Assembly: GCF_014250675.1 (NCBI RefSeq)
Contig: NZ_JACHTG010000004.1
Span: forward strand, 558,001 to 622,000
DNA length: 64,000 bases
Origin: Cetobacterium sp. 8H
GTDB taxonomy: Bacteria; Fusobacteriota; Fusobacteriia; Fusobacteriales; Fusobacteriaceae
Direction of reading: 5' to 3'
Positions 1-12,500 of this stretch are shown in pieces (the first letter of the stretch is position 1; every line of letters starts with the position of its first letter). The notes beneath the pieces are model-generated. The model was not told where the DNA came from. It saw nothing but the letters and a program-made list of their open reading frames with translations, and searched no databases. The position numbers were made by a program, and so were the translations under genes.

Positions 1-30
1 ATAACTATCGTATTTTTCCTCTTTTATCAT
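1..30 (-). CDS. Start of a further gene of the lipooligosaccharide operon (partial)
   Basis: Ten codons (MIKEEKYDSY) are visible before the window ends. The ATG lies two bases after the stop codon of the upstream glycosyltransferase gene, with a purine-rich GAAAGAGAG stretch before it as a plausible ribosome binding site. The tight spacing says it is the next gene of the same leftward operon, so a role in surface polysaccharide synthesis is likely. Too little is visible to name a family. Confidence 0.5.
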   Translation of the reverse strand, partial: MIKEEKYDSY

Positions 31-32
31 TT

Positions 33-1100
33 TTACTCTCTTTCTCTATAAAGTTTTGAAAACTTTTCTAAGCTCTCTTCTAAAGAAAAACCTTTTATAT
101 TATTTCCCTCTTCTTTTCCTTTTACAATCTCATACTTTGAACTTCTTGGTTCAAATAATTTGAAATTTTTTTCTTCCATTGGATATATTCCTAAAATAGG
201 CTTATCATAAACTGAAGCTATATGAACAACACCTGTATCAACACTTATAAACATATCACAATATTTTATCAATCCTGCAGCTTCCGAAATCGTTTCTGTT
301 TTAGGTAAGCCTTTAACTCTATCTAAATCTAGTTTTTCTAAAAGTTTTCCTACTTTTTCATACTCACTTGGAATAGACATTATGTGGAGCTTTATTTTTT
401 TGTCTATTTTAGGCAGATTTTCGATAAAATACTCTAATTCTTCCTGTTTTAGAGTTCTTCCTTCTGAGCTTCCTTTGTAATTTAAAATAACATTTACATA
501 ATTCTTATCAAAGTAATTTTCAAATCTATTCTCATCTAAACCTAAATATAGCTTATATTTTCTATCTGAAATATCGATATCGAAATCTTTTATAAAATCC
601 ATATTTATATCTGTGGCATGTGAATCCTTTTTCACATCTACATATTTATCAAATAGTGTAAGCTCATCTTTTTTTATACCAAACTTTTCTGCTCTATGGC
701 ATCCTACAATATATCTTGGTGACAAAATTTTTAAACTTAAAAGATGAAGAAATCTAGGATTATTGGTAAAATCAAAATATAGATCATACTTACCTCTATT
801 TTTAATTGCAAACTTCATTTGTTTCCAAATTTTTATAATTTTAGCTTTACTCTCTTTTTTATCTGCTTCTATAATTTTATTTATGTATGGAATAGTCTCC
901 ACTAAGCTCTTAACACCTCTTGCTATTCCTATATCTATCTTTACATCGCTATTCATTTTTGATAAAGCTTCTAACATAGGAGTTTTTACAACAACATCCC
1001 CAACTCTTCCACCAGGTACATATATTCTTTTTATTTTTGATATATCTAAATCCTCTCTTCTTTTATTCCCAACTAATCTTATGCAAGCCCCTCTTAACAA
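33..1100 (-). CDS. Glycosyltransferase family 9 (heptosyltransferase-like)
   Basis: A 355-residue protein with the layout of GT9 ADP-heptose:LPS heptosyltransferases. The N-terminal half has a VGDVVVKTPML segment at about residues 33-43, the equivalent of the GD-x6-P acceptor-side motif of WaaC/WaaF. The C-terminal half has SVDTGVVHIA at about residue 285, the nucleotide-sugar-binding D-T/S-x2-x-H signature. No signal peptide or membrane segment is seen, so it should act on the inner face of the cytoplasmic membrane. Start is TTG at 1100, preceded by AAAGGGGAG at good spacing; no ATG fits as well. It follows the GT4 gene by 13 bases and is one of two GT9 paralogues in the operon. The sugar and acceptor cannot be told from sequence; heptose transfer to the LOS inner core is the family default. 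Confidence 0.85.
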   Translation of the reverse strand: MLRGACIRLVGNKRREDLDISKIKRIYVPGGRVGDVVVKTPMLEALSKMNSDVKIDIGIARGVKSLVETIPYINKIIEADKKESKAKIIKIWKQMKFAIKNRGKYDLYFDFTNNPRFLHLLSLKILSPRYIVGCHRAEKFGIKKDELTLFDKYVDVKKDSHATDINMDFIKDFDIDISDRKYKLYLGLDENRFENYFDKNYVNVILNYKGSSEGRTLKQEELEYFIENLPKIDKKIKLHIMSIPSEYEKVGKLLEKLDLDRVKGLPKTETISEAAGLIKYCDMFISVDTGVVHIASVYDKPILGIYPMEEKNFKLFEPRSSKYEIVKGKEEGNNIKGFSLEESLEKFSKLYRERE

Positions 1101-1113
1101 TTATATCTCCCCT

Positions 1114-2286
1114 TTATTTTAAAACATTCAGTAAATCTTTTCTTATATACTCATATGTAAACTCATCCATTTTTTTGTACATCTCTTCTTTTATAGACTT
1201 TTGAAGCACTTCATTTTCAAGTATCTCCATAACTTTATCTTCAAACGCCTTTTTATCATTTAAAGCTATAAGACCACCAGCTTTTCCATCAACTAAAATC
1301 TCTCTAGGCCCAGTAGGACAATCATAAGCTACAACAATTGTATCGCAAACCATCGCTTCTACCAAAACAAGACCAAACCCCTCTCCCATAGATGTATGTA
1401 AAAATAATTTTGCATTTTTCATCCAAGGAAATGGATTCTTTTTTTGCCCTAAAAGTAAAACATCCTTTTCTAGATTCAATTCTTTTATCTTTTTTTCTAT
1501 ATTTTCTCTATCAGGTCCATCTCCTAGAATATATAGTTTTTCTTTTCGTCCTCTTTTTTTGAGTTCAGAATATATCTCAACCATAGCTACTCTATTTTTT
1601 CCACCCACAAGTCTTGAAACTCCTATAAAGTAATTTTCTTTTAATAGGTCTAGCTCCTCTTTTGAAAGCTCCTTTATGTCCTCAGATTTTTTTAAAATTG
1701 TAATGAAATCCATTGGGTTATATATTCTAATACCTTTCTCTTTAAATTCTGGATACATCTCTTCAAATTCAGTTTTCATATCATCACAAATAAGAACAAT
1801 ATTTCTATATCTTTTAAACTTAGTTTTATACATCTCTTGACGTTTTTTCTTCTTTCCTTTTAAAGTAAAATGAGCCCAAGTAATTATGTCTTGATTCTTT
1901 ATTTCATCCACATATTTCATTAAACTCATATCAAAATCCACAATAACATCAAATCTATTTTTCTCAAAATATTCCTTTACCCATTTTCTAGTCACAACTC
2001 TTTCATAAAAAAGTGACCATTGATACATAAGTCTAGATATTGTATTTTTTTTATTTTTTCTATAACTATCTGTTCTTCTACAAAGCTCCTCACTTTTTAT
2101 ATATTCAACTTTAATGTTTTTAGGAACTTCTGATGCAAACACATTTTTTTCTGGTATATTTTCTTTAATTATAAGGGTTATATCTAGCTCAGGCTCTAGA
2201 GCTAATTTTTCTAAATAATTTACAAGAACTCTCTCTATGCCACCCATGTATAGTTGCCCATTATATATTGCTATCTTTTTTTTCAT
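1114..2286 (-). CDS. Glycosyltransferase family 4 (GT-B fold)
   Basis: A 390-residue cytosolic glycosyltransferase. The N-terminus has the acceptor-side glycine motif (NGQLYMGGIERVLVNYL, about 9-25). The C-terminal half carries the nucleotide-sugar-binding Rossmann domain: FIGVSRLVGGKN at about 216, LYILGDGPD near 250, and the E-x7-E retaining motif GEGFGLVLVEAM near 303-314. The start ATG is preceded by AAAGGGGAGCAG. It sits between two GT9 genes with 10-13 base gaps, so it belongs to the same lipooligosaccharide operon and probably adds an outer-core or side-branch sugar. Acceptor and donor are not predictable. Confidence 0.85.
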   Translation of the reverse strand: MKKKIAIYNGQLYMGGIERVLVNYLEKLALEPELDITLIIKENIPEKNVFASEVPKNIKVEYIKSEELCRRTDSYRKNKKNTISRLMYQWSLFYERVVTRKWVKEYFEKNRFDVIVDFDMSLMKYVDEIKNQDIITWAHFTLKGKKKKRQEMYKTKFKRYRNIVLICDDMKTEFEEMYPEFKEKGIRIYNPMDFITILKKSEDIKELSKEELDLLKENYFIGVSRLVGGKNRVAMVEIYSELKKRGRKEKLYILGDGPDRENIEKKIKELNLEKDVLLLGQKKNPFPWMKNAKLFLHTSMGEGFGLVLVEAMVCDTIVVAYDCPTGPREILVDGKAGGLIALNDKKAFEDKVMEILENEVLQKSIKEEMYKKMDEFTYEYIRKDLLNVLK

Positions 2287-2296
2287 CTGCTCCCCT

Positions 2297-3388
2297 TTAT
2301 ATAATCTCTTTCACATCAAACATATTTATATCAGCTTCTTCGCCTAACGCCGCTATATCTTTTGAGAATACCTGCTTCACAAGTTTCGAGTTTGGTCCCC
2401 ATACAACTGAGTTATTGTCCCCAGTATCTAATCTATATACAGCTGTCATATGAACTTTTTTAGCCACACCTATATGAACTATCGAAGTATCTGGAGTTAT
2501 CACATAGTCCGCTCTTCCAATAAGTTCTGCTACATCAAGTATTCCATGTAGCTTAGGATATTTAGCTCTCTCCCCTAACTCCTCAATAATAGAGTGTATT
2601 TCAGTGCTTCGACTCCCTTCACCTATAAATAAAATGGTGTTTCTTGGATCTTCTAAAACTCTTTTGGCTATCTCTATAATTTTATCTCTATTAAAACTTC
2701 TGTGCTTACTAGCTGCATATGGATTAATTATAACTATTCTATCTAGTGTCCCTAACTCTCTTAACTTCCTATCAATTCTATCCACAGATTCAGCATCCGT
2801 AAAAACATCGTAACTAAGATCTAGGAAATCTATTCCTAAAAGCTTTAAAACCCTAGCATACATATCTGTAATATGTTTACTATAGTCCTTTCCATAGCTC
2901 AAATCAAAAAGTTTCCACTCTTTTTTATCCAATCCTATATTTACCTTAGCTTTACAAAGATTTATAAACTTCATCTGATTTACACGAAGCATCTCAGAAA
3001 AATCTATCAAGACATCATAATTCTCTGTCGCTATTTTCTTAGCAAGTTTTGACTCTTGTCCCTTTTCATAGTTATATATTCTATCTACATAAGGGTTGAA
3101 TTTTATAATATCAGAAGCTGCACCTCTAGCTACAACTCCTATTTTAACATCACTATATCTCTTTTTCATCTCTCTAAACATAAGGGTATTTATAACTATA
3201 TCCCCTATTTTCCCATCATAACGTAAAAAAAGAATAGACTTCACCTTTTCCATGTTCGCTCTATTCCCCTCTATTAACTCTTCGTTTTTTTCTTGTTTTC
3301 TATCCCAAAGAAATCTCCCTAAGGCCAACCTTTTTGGTCTTAGAAAGTCCTGTACTATACGATTTATCTTTCTTATCAAAGACCTCAC
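2297..3388 (-). CDS. Glycosyltransferase family 9 (heptosyltransferase-like)
   Basis: A 363-residue GT9 protein and first gene of the leftward operon. After a basic N-terminal 30 residues (MRSLIRKINRIVQDFLRPKR), which may hold it to the membrane, comes the FLRYDGKIGDIVINTLMF acceptor motif near residue 52. The C-terminal GT9 signature is YVITPDTSIVHIG near residue 300. The assigned start is GTG at 3388; an AGAGG stretch lies immediately upstream, so the spacing is short and a slightly internal start is possible. A TATAAT box at 3409-3414 supports this gene as the operon's first. Likely role: transfer of an ADP-heptose-type sugar to the lipid A-Kdo core; the exact position is unknown. Confidence 0.83.
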   Translation of the reverse strand: MRSLIRKINRIVQDFLRPKRLALGRFLWDRKQEKNEELIEGNRANMEKVKSILFLRYDGKIGDIVINTLMFREMKKRYSDVKIGVVARGAASDIIKFNPYVDRIYNYEKGQESKLAKKIATENYDVLIDFSEMLRVNQMKFINLCKAKVNIGLDKKEWKLFDLSYGKDYSKHITDMYARVLKLLGIDFLDLSYDVFTDAESVDRIDRKLRELGTLDRIVIINPYAASKHRSFNRDKIIEIAKRVLEDPRNTILFIGEGSRSTEIHSIIEELGERAKYPKLHGILDVAELIGRADYVITPDTSIVHIGVAKKVHMTAVYRLDTGDNNSVVWGPNSKLVKQVFSKDIAALGEEADINMFDVKEII

Positions 3389-3408
3389 CCTCTGTTTTTT
3401 TATTTCAT

Positions 3409-3437
3409 ATTATAACATAATTTAGGACGTTTTTTAA
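3409..3437 (-). promoter_or_regulatory. Promoter of the glycosyltransferase operon
   Basis: On the minus strand a perfect TATAAT (3414-3409) is preceded, with a 17-base spacer, by TTAAAA (3437-3432), a four-of-six match to the -35 consensus. It lies about 20 bases upstream of the first glycosyltransferase start, so the 5' leader would be short. Confidence 0.6.
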
Positions 3438-3466
3438 CTCTATATGAAAAAATTCAAAAATAAAAA

Positions 3467-3492
3467 GAAGCTAGAATAAAAATTCTAGCTTC
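3467..3492 (-). terminator. Intrinsic terminator of the giant surface-protein gene
   Basis: Inverted repeat GAAGCTAGAAT / ATTCTAGCTTC with a 4-base loop, followed on the minus strand by TTTTTATTTTTG. It lies just after the stop codon at 3501. Confidence 0.85.
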
Positions 3493-3500
3493 ATATATAA

Positions 3501-6500
3501 CTACATTCTTCCTATAACGTTCACAAACCATCCATGAGCTTTATAGTCATCTACACCTAAATTGTCACTAAAGCCTGAGAAGTTGTATCCTCCACCAAAC
3601 TTTAAGTTCTTATGCATATTTTTATAGATTCCAACGATGGCACCACTCGCAACATCACTTTCCTCTTCATCAACTAACCAGTGATACTGTCCATACACTT
3701 CCCAATCATTCATAACCATATAGTTTGCCTTAAGCCCAACTAGATAGATATTATTATTTACAGTCAAACTATCCCCTGATTCTCTGACATATTGATCTCG
3801 CTCTCTTCTATAAGCGCCCTTCAGACCTAAATCAAGTCTCTTTGTATAAGAATATATAGATTCAAACTCCACCACATAAGCCCGTGAATCCTCATCATTT
3901 CTAGGGTCATCATCTAGTATAACCGTGTATCTTGATAAGAAATTCAACCTATCATTATATATTGGTCTATATGCTAAACCTATGCTACTTTCAATAAATT
4001 TTGCATTGTACTCATCATCTGTAAAAGCAAAATTCAATTTTCCTGCAAATGTGTACTCCTCATCTATCACATAGTTAAAACTATTTGTAGTTAAGTATTG
4101 TTTTATTTTATCCTCATTTTCCTCCTCTCTATACTCAAGTTTATTTTTCAGTGTCAGCTTTGCAGTCTCCACCTTAGAATAGATTGAAGCCGCTCTTCTT
4201 TTACTTGTACCCTCATCATCTGGAAGGTCTATTTTCCCAAGTTGGAAAGATGCTCCAAATGAGATATCCTCATCCAGTTCATAATCTACTCCGTAGGACT
4301 CAGTCGAACCTTTCCCCTCACTCTCATTTAAGAACTGGTTCTCTTGATAGATTGAGATTTTATCTGTCACCTTAGCTCTTTGTCCAGCTGTAATTTTATT
4401 TGAATCCTCTTCGCCGTCCATACTATATCCTAGGTATACATCATAGTCTTCCATCAAGTTATAGTCCGCTCCAACCTCTGTGTAGTTACCTCTTGTTCCA
4501 ACACTTGTCTTCCCATCAACAGTCAGTTTCTCTGTCAATTTTTTCTCTCCACCAACTGTTATAATATCATTTTTATCATATCTATCACTCTTATTTAGAG
4601 TCACTTGTCCCTCTGTAAATACTTTTGTATCATCATCTATCTCATACTCAACTTTAGCTCCTAGAAGGTCACCTGTTCCAACATTTGAATCTCTAAGCTC
4701 TTCGACATGCTGGATAGCTAACCCTCCAACAACTCTATCAGTAAATAGGTATTCTATTTGAGCCCCGATAGACTTTATCCATCCAGTTAGTCTATTATCT
4801 AGGTCTCTCTCCTCCATAGATTCATATTTGATTTTAGAGTTTATTCTGTCTGTATTTCTAAGATTTATTTCAGCTCCATAGCTCTCAAACTCTTTATCTC
4901 CAAGCTCTGATGCAAAAGAGTATCCCTTCTCTTTTTTCTCATACCAAGCTCTTATATCATTTCCATATGGTGAGAATAGCTCAGGATTTAAATCCGCTAA
5001 GTTTAAAACTCCTGTAAAGTTGTAGGCGTTTCCAGATATTTTATCCATACCGCTTCCCACTTTATCAAAAGTTAATCCACCATCATATGAAACAAAGTTG
5101 TTGTCAGTTTGAACTCCTTCACTTCTACTTACCTCTCCTTTAAAGTATGTTCCCTCTGTCGCTTTTAAAGTCAGATCGACACCTGAAAGTGTGTAGTCGG
5201 TTCTATCTTTACTCTCTTTGATATATGTTCCACCAACTCCCACATGATCATTCATCCAAGTTCTGCCCTTAAATCCGTAATCGGTTTGATTTATGCTCTC
5301 GCTATTTTTTGGTATATATTCATAGTCTGCAATCAGATAGACATAGTTATCTCCACCCACAGAGTTTTGAATTATTCCATTTGAAGCTCCAGACATATTT
5401 CCAGATAGAGGTTTAGCCAGTATTATTCTTCCTTGATATGGGTCAAACTCATAGTCTTTTCCCTCTTCTAGGTAGATTATTTTACTTGTTAAGCCAGTAT
5501 TTGAATCCACAACTTTTATCCAGATTTTCTCGCTGCCGTTTAAAACATCACCATTTTTAAGGAAGTATAAACTACCTCCTGTTCCTAAAAATTCGTCATG
5601 TCCATATAGCGAGTCCGGTTCCGATGCAAACCCTATCAGAGTATTTTTTTCATCTCCAAACTCTGTTGTCTCACTACTTATATAACTTCCTTTAGCACCG
5701 TATAGACTTCTGTTATACTGAGTATATTTAGAACCTGTAAATCCTGTGTTGTAGTTACCCCACATCACACTAGATTTTTCATACTGTAGTTTTAGATAGA
5801 TTTTTCCATCTGTCGGTGCATCATTATAGATGTATGCTCTATCCCCATATGTTGGATAGTAGACATTTTCACTATCCTCAACTCTTTCAAACAGAGTCTG
5901 CTCATCTCTTTTTAAAATGTCATTGAACAATCTATCGACACTGTTTGCTTTGGTGTCAACCTGAACAGTCAATCTCCATTTATCCTTGTATTTACCTCTT
6001 CCATAGTAAGCGATTCTTCCCTCGTTATATATGTTATCGGCATAATATTCCGGTCCAAATGGATTTTCAACATCTAAAACTTCAGAGTTTCCAGAGATAT
6101 AGTTTCTTCCTAAAGAGAAATCCGCTATCCCTGTTTGAATATAATAGGTCGCAGGAACATTCATCTCAAGTTCATACATCTTTTCTGAGTTGTCCTCATA
6201 GACAAGTTTTACTGGTATCATATAGTTTGCACTAGGCATATATTTTGAAACCATAAATCTATCTTGATCCACATCATACTCATCATTTCCTATGTATATC
6301 TTTTCAACATCTTTTAGACCATCCCCTGTAAATCTTACCATACCTGTGTTGATACCTATGTTTTGAATTTGAAGTCCAACCTCTGTTTCATTCTCATAGT
6401 TAAATAGCTCAACCTCAGGCTTTCTAGATACAAGGTCGGTATATCCAACCTTTGTCGTATCAAATTTTCCATCAGCACTAAAAACTTTTAGTCTAAATCT

Positions 6501-9500
6501 TAGCTGTTGTCCAACTTTTAGCAGTTTTTTTTCTAAAAGCTGTCCATTCCAATCGATATCCATATCGTTATACAGCTCATCTCCAGATAAAATCATAATC
6601 GGATGTGAAAGTGTATTGTCCTCTTGAGCAAATATTTGAAGTTCATATTTTTTAATAAAATCTCCATAGTTAGTTCTAACTGTGAAGTTTACATTTTCTG
6701 CTATAGCCCCATTTTTTACAACTATCTCTTTAGGGATAGTCAAGATAAGCTCTGGTTCTACATGAGTTGAATCCACAACTCCCCATATAGCTCCCTTATC
6801 CACATAGATTCTAGTTTTATCAACTCTCTCCTTCCCATCTTTATATCTCACACTGAAATTAAATTTAGTTAGAGCATATGGAGAAACCCTTCTTATTTGA
6901 GGATTTTCCGATAGAACTTCCATATCTTTAGGTAGGGTTGTATCATCAAGTTTCACTTCATAGTTTTTACCATTTTTACTATAAACCCATTCATCTGGAA
7001 CATGATATCTTCCAAACTGGTCAGTTTCTATCACTATCCCTTTAGGAGTTATAAGTCTCACTCCTGGAATACCAAACTCTCCTTTATCTTGATACCCATC
7101 ACCATTTTTATCTTCAAAAACCTTACCGATAATAGATGCTGTATCTAAAAGAGCGTCCGCTTGTATGCTTACAGTTGCGTGAGCTATATTAGATATTCTG
7201 CTTCCATTCAGATCCACATAAGCACTGTTTACATATTTTCCAAAAGTCACTCCCACACTTGGTTTTAAAAGGTATCTGACTCTATATTTTGTGAACGGCT
7301 CCATGCTGAACTTAGGGAAACTTAATCCATTTGATCCCACAACTGGTTCTCCTGTTAGAACCTCATCATCATTTGTTTTAAAAACTCCATCCAGTCCAGA
7401 CATAGTTATTTCAGTTGTATTTTTTACATATTTAAATCCACTTGGAATTCTATCTTTTAAAACTACATCTATAAATCTTGACTCATTGTTGTTTTCGACA
7501 ATGATCTCATACTCTACAGCTTCTCCAATCTTCACCTCATTTTTGAAGGCTTTTTTAATAACTCTTAGTTCCCCTTCATTGTCAGGTATCTTTTTAACGT
7601 GATTTGTGACACTAGCTTCAACAACTTTTGATGTTATCGGGTCTCTTGCCATAAACACATTTGTGATATCATCATCTAAGCCTTTATTTATCTTACCTGT
7701 TACCGTATAGACAATCTCATTTTTCCCGTCTGACCTCAAGTTAACCTTTCCTATTATGTCTTGATTATCTGAAATTTTCAAATCTGTATTTGCACTCTCA
7801 CCATTTTCAACAACATTCGTCTTCCACTCTGCAAATAATGGATTTCCATTTTTACCTTTAAGTTCAGAGATAATATCTTTTATCTCAACACCTTCAACGT
7901 TTCCAACTCCGCTATTTTTTATAGTCAAAGTATAGATTATAAACTCATCCGTTTCGATATAATTTTCTTTATCTGAAGTTTTCGATACCTCTATTATTGG
8001 TTCTGGCGGAATAAATTTAAATACATTTTTAAATGTTTCATCAGCTCTAGTAGTTGTTACCCTACTATCTGTAACAACACTATCTATAAGGATATCTCCA
8101 GATATTTCACCTTTAACTCTAGCTCTAACAAGATAGTTTACACTACCTTTAGGTGCTATATCTATCTTTGTGTCTATACTTTTATTGGGTTCAGTTTTTC
8201 CTGAACTACTCTGGTTTCCAACTGTTGTTGGTATAACTACCCAGCTCTCAAAAGGTTGGATAATATTTCCTGAAACATCCCTTGCCAAACCTTCTGTTAT
8301 ATACTCTTTAACATCCACATTAACAGCTAGTCCTAATCCCACATTTTCAATGTTTAAATTAAATTCAACATCCTCTCCTGGGATATACACTATCCTATTT
8401 TGATTGGCTGTAACCTTGAGTGTATAATCTTCTGAGCCTACATTAGCAGTATTTTGAACCCCATTAATAATCGCTGTATTTTCTATATTTCCAGTAGCAA
8501 ATTCATTGACAATACCTGTGATCTCATATGTTATAGATGAATTTGGTGGCATATCTAAACTATCAGACAGATCCACTCCTGCAACTCCACTTGGAATTGT
8601 TGTTACAACCCCTGCTGAAATCGCTTTTATCGATATTTTTACATCTTTTAGATCAAAAGCATTCTGTTCTCCTGTTGGCGTCATAACCATAATTGTACTT
8701 AAAATATCTGAAACTATTATGTTATCAGCATAACCTCTTCCTGTGTTTTCTACATCTATATTATATGTCAGAACGCTTCCCGGAGAATATTTTTGCTCTA
8801 CTGCTACTTTCTTTGAAGATATTACAGCATCATATGGCAATGACTCATATGAAGAACTATAATCTTTTAAGCTATCTTTTGCATTAGCAATATTTTTTAT
8901 AGGTCCAACAGCGTCATCTATAACTGTGGCTTCTATTGTAAACATAATCTTATCAAAGGAGTGGATGTCCATCTGTACATCTAAATCCTCGCCATCTTTA
9001 ACAGTTCCAGATGTTATTATCGTTCCTGGATTTCCTGCTGAATAAGAGATTTTCCATCCAGGTTTAAATGCATTAACCAATACACCCTTACTATTTAAAA
9101 CTTTTACGCCTGATATCACATCCTTTAAACTCACTCCTGAAATATTATTTATAGTATTATTCTCGACACTAACTGTGTATTCTATAGATTTTCCTACCTC
9201 ATAATTTGCAGTATTCGCTGTTTTCAAAAGTTTTAAAACAGGATTTTCTTGAATAGCTATGATCTCTTGGCTGTTATAAATAACTTTATCTTGAACAGCT
9301 CTTGCTGTATTTCTTATAGCTCCCACTGCATTATCTACTACAGTTCCTGTTATTGTAATGATAGCTTTACTTTGTGGTGCCATATCCCCTTCTATAACCA
9401 GATTTCCATACTGTGTAATTTTAAGTGTGCTTTTTCCAGTTTGACTTGTAATCTCACTTCTTATACTTCCAGGTATAAAGGCAGGGCCTGTTCCCCCTCC

Positions 9501-12500
9501 TAAAACCTGAGTCTGAATATTTTTTACTTCGTCATAGAGTGCAACCTCTTTTAACCATCCATTCCCAGTGTTATTTAATTCTAGTGTGTATATAAGTTCA
9601 TCTTGTGGCACATAGATATTTTTATTTTGAAACTTTTCTATACTCAGATTTCCTGGAACAGAGTTTAAACTATTAGTCGAATTATAATCTATTCCATTAT
9701 ATGTTGCTAAAGCCGTATTGTTTATAGGATCTTTTATAGTATCTAAAACCTCTGCATCTATCTGAATATTTACCCAACCATTTGGATGAATATTTGCAGT
9801 TGCCGTAAGAAGGCCATCTACCACATTGATATTTTCAATTTCTGACAATGAAGAGTCAGTGGTTGTCGTTGTCTTTATATTTGATAAATTAAAAGCCGCT
9901 AAACTTTTCAGATCATCTTTTATAGCGACACCACTTGTATAACCAGTCCCTGTATTTGTAATTCTTATATTGTATGTCACATTTTGTCCCGGTGTATAAG
10001 CAGATTGAACCACCGTTTTTTCAATTAAAAGAGCCCCAATATTAGGTTCTACAACAGCTGTTTTTGTTACATCATTCAAATATGTTAAGCTAGCACTATT
10101 TTCAACCTTACCTATTGCTGTATCTATCGCAGTTCCTTCTATCAATATTTTTACACTTGTGTTTGGTCCTATATCCCCTACAATATCTATATCACCTGAA
10201 GTTGGAACAGCCATATCTGTATTTACAGTGTCACCTGTAACTATCGTTTTTACAGTGTAACTTTTAAATGGAAACTCTGGATTTCCAACTGTATCTACAA
10301 GTAAAGATGTTATATAATCCTTTAACTTCACTCTTCCCGCTATCGCTGAACTTGTGTTATCTATTTTTAATAGATAACCTAACGGCCCACCAGGTGAATA
10401 TGTCGAAGTTATCGGTGTCTTTGTAAAATCTATACTCGCTTTTGCCCCTTGAGCTGTTATGCTTGAAGTTTCTGTTCCTGCTGTAGCTATATTTTCAATA
10501 TCTCCATAGATATTATCCGCTACAGTTGCTACAACCGTAAAGATTGCTGTCGCTCCCGGTGAAATATCTAAAACATCATCAATATCTGTTGTATTCGGAT
10601 AGTTCTTTTCACCAAATATAATTGATGTATCTGGTGATGCCTTTGTAGATACAATCCAGCTACTGAATGCTGCAGCTTTTCCACCACCAACAGAATCAGC
10701 TAATATCTCGCCTATTTTATCCTCAACCTTCAAATTATTGACGTATCCATCTCCTGTGTTTGCAACTTTTATCTCATAGACAATATTTCCTTTCGGAACA
10801 AACGGAACTCCAGAAACTATTGTCTTTTTAATGTTATATACTCCAGGTAAAGCTTTTATTATCTCACTCTGTGCACTGGTGCTACCATAGGTAACCACAT
10901 TTGCTGGAATATCACCCAAAGTAAGCTCGCTCACAACCGCTTTTACTGTTATTATCACCTGTGATTTTGGTGCTAGTGTCACACTTGTATTTAAAGATTG
11001 ATCCGCTTTAAAATCACTTGATGTTAAAATTGTTCTTGCACTTGAAGAATCTACAACAGTCCAAGTCCAGCTCTTATATGCCTGTCCAACTACATCTCCC
11101 GCAAGCTCAGTAACTATATTTTCAATATCATCTACAAGAGTGTTATTAAGTAAAAAACCATCTCCTGTATTTTTTAAAGTTATAGTATATGTTATCTCAT
11201 CCCCAGGCTTATAGGTTTTAGCTGATGCAATTTTTGTTAACTCTAAAACTCCCGGAGAAGGAACTACAGTTACTGTAGAGCTATTTGTTTTATCCCCTTG
11301 TTTTAAAGTTGGAACATTTATTATATCTGTAACCGGGGCTTTATCTCCTGTCTCGTTTATGATACATTCAACAACTAAAGTTATCACTCCATTTACCTCA
11401 AGTGCTCCTTTCACCAGCGGATCAGTTGTTGTTTCTGTATTTATCGGAACATTTAAACTTAAATTATCAGCTGTAGGATATTCAAACTTTAGAACTTGCC
11501 AGCTTTTAAATGCTGGGATTACGTTACCAAAATTATCCTTCACAGTTATACCTTTTAAAGGGTCTTCTAATTCAAGATTAGCTACCGCTTGTCCTATATT
11601 TTTTAAAGTTATAGTGTATGTTATTTTATTTACATCTTGAGGGTTATTTCCATTTCCCACCACATATTGCGTTTTATCTGCAACAACTTGCAAATCTAAA
11701 TCAGATATAAGTGGATTTGATACAACCTCATTTGTGTTAGCTCCATTTACGATGGCACTATTTTTTATCTCTCCAGAAGCGAAATCATTTACCTCTCCAC
11801 TTCCTTTTAATTCAAAACTTGTCCCTGGAGCTATATTTATAGTTTGATTTATATCCGTAGCACTACTAAAGGCAGGCTCAATTTGACCACTAGCTGTTGT
11901 TGTTGTAATTTTACTTATCTCATCAACTATTGTTACATCTTTTAACCAACCCTTTCCACTATTTGTAAGTGTCACGGTATAATTTAGTGTTCCTTGAGAT
12001 GTATAGTTAAGTTTATCAACATTTTTTAGAGCACTTAAAATTCCAGGCTCAGTGCCAAGAGTTAAACTACTTATCTTTGTATCTGCGCCGTACTGTGCAG
12101 TGGCACTATTTACTATTGGTCCAAAAGCATTTGGATTAACTGTTGCAGCAATCCTTACAGTCACTGTATCCCCAGGGTATATATCGGCTTTTTCTTGTTT
12201 GTATCCAGAAGATGAATCTATAGCTCCAAATTTAGTATTTTGGCTACTACCTTGCTGAGAAACAACATTTACATTAGTAAAAGCTGGTCCTTTAGAACCA
12301 TCAACTAAATCTACTTGAATACTTTTCAGATTGTCTGCAATAATTCCATCATTAATATATCCTATCCCTGTATTGGTAACACTGATTATATAGTTAAACT
12401 CAGTCCCAGGAGCATAATTTGTTATATTCGCTGTCTTCACTATATTAATAGCACCGACATTTGGATTTACAAGTGCTGAAACCTCTTGCTTTTGACTGTT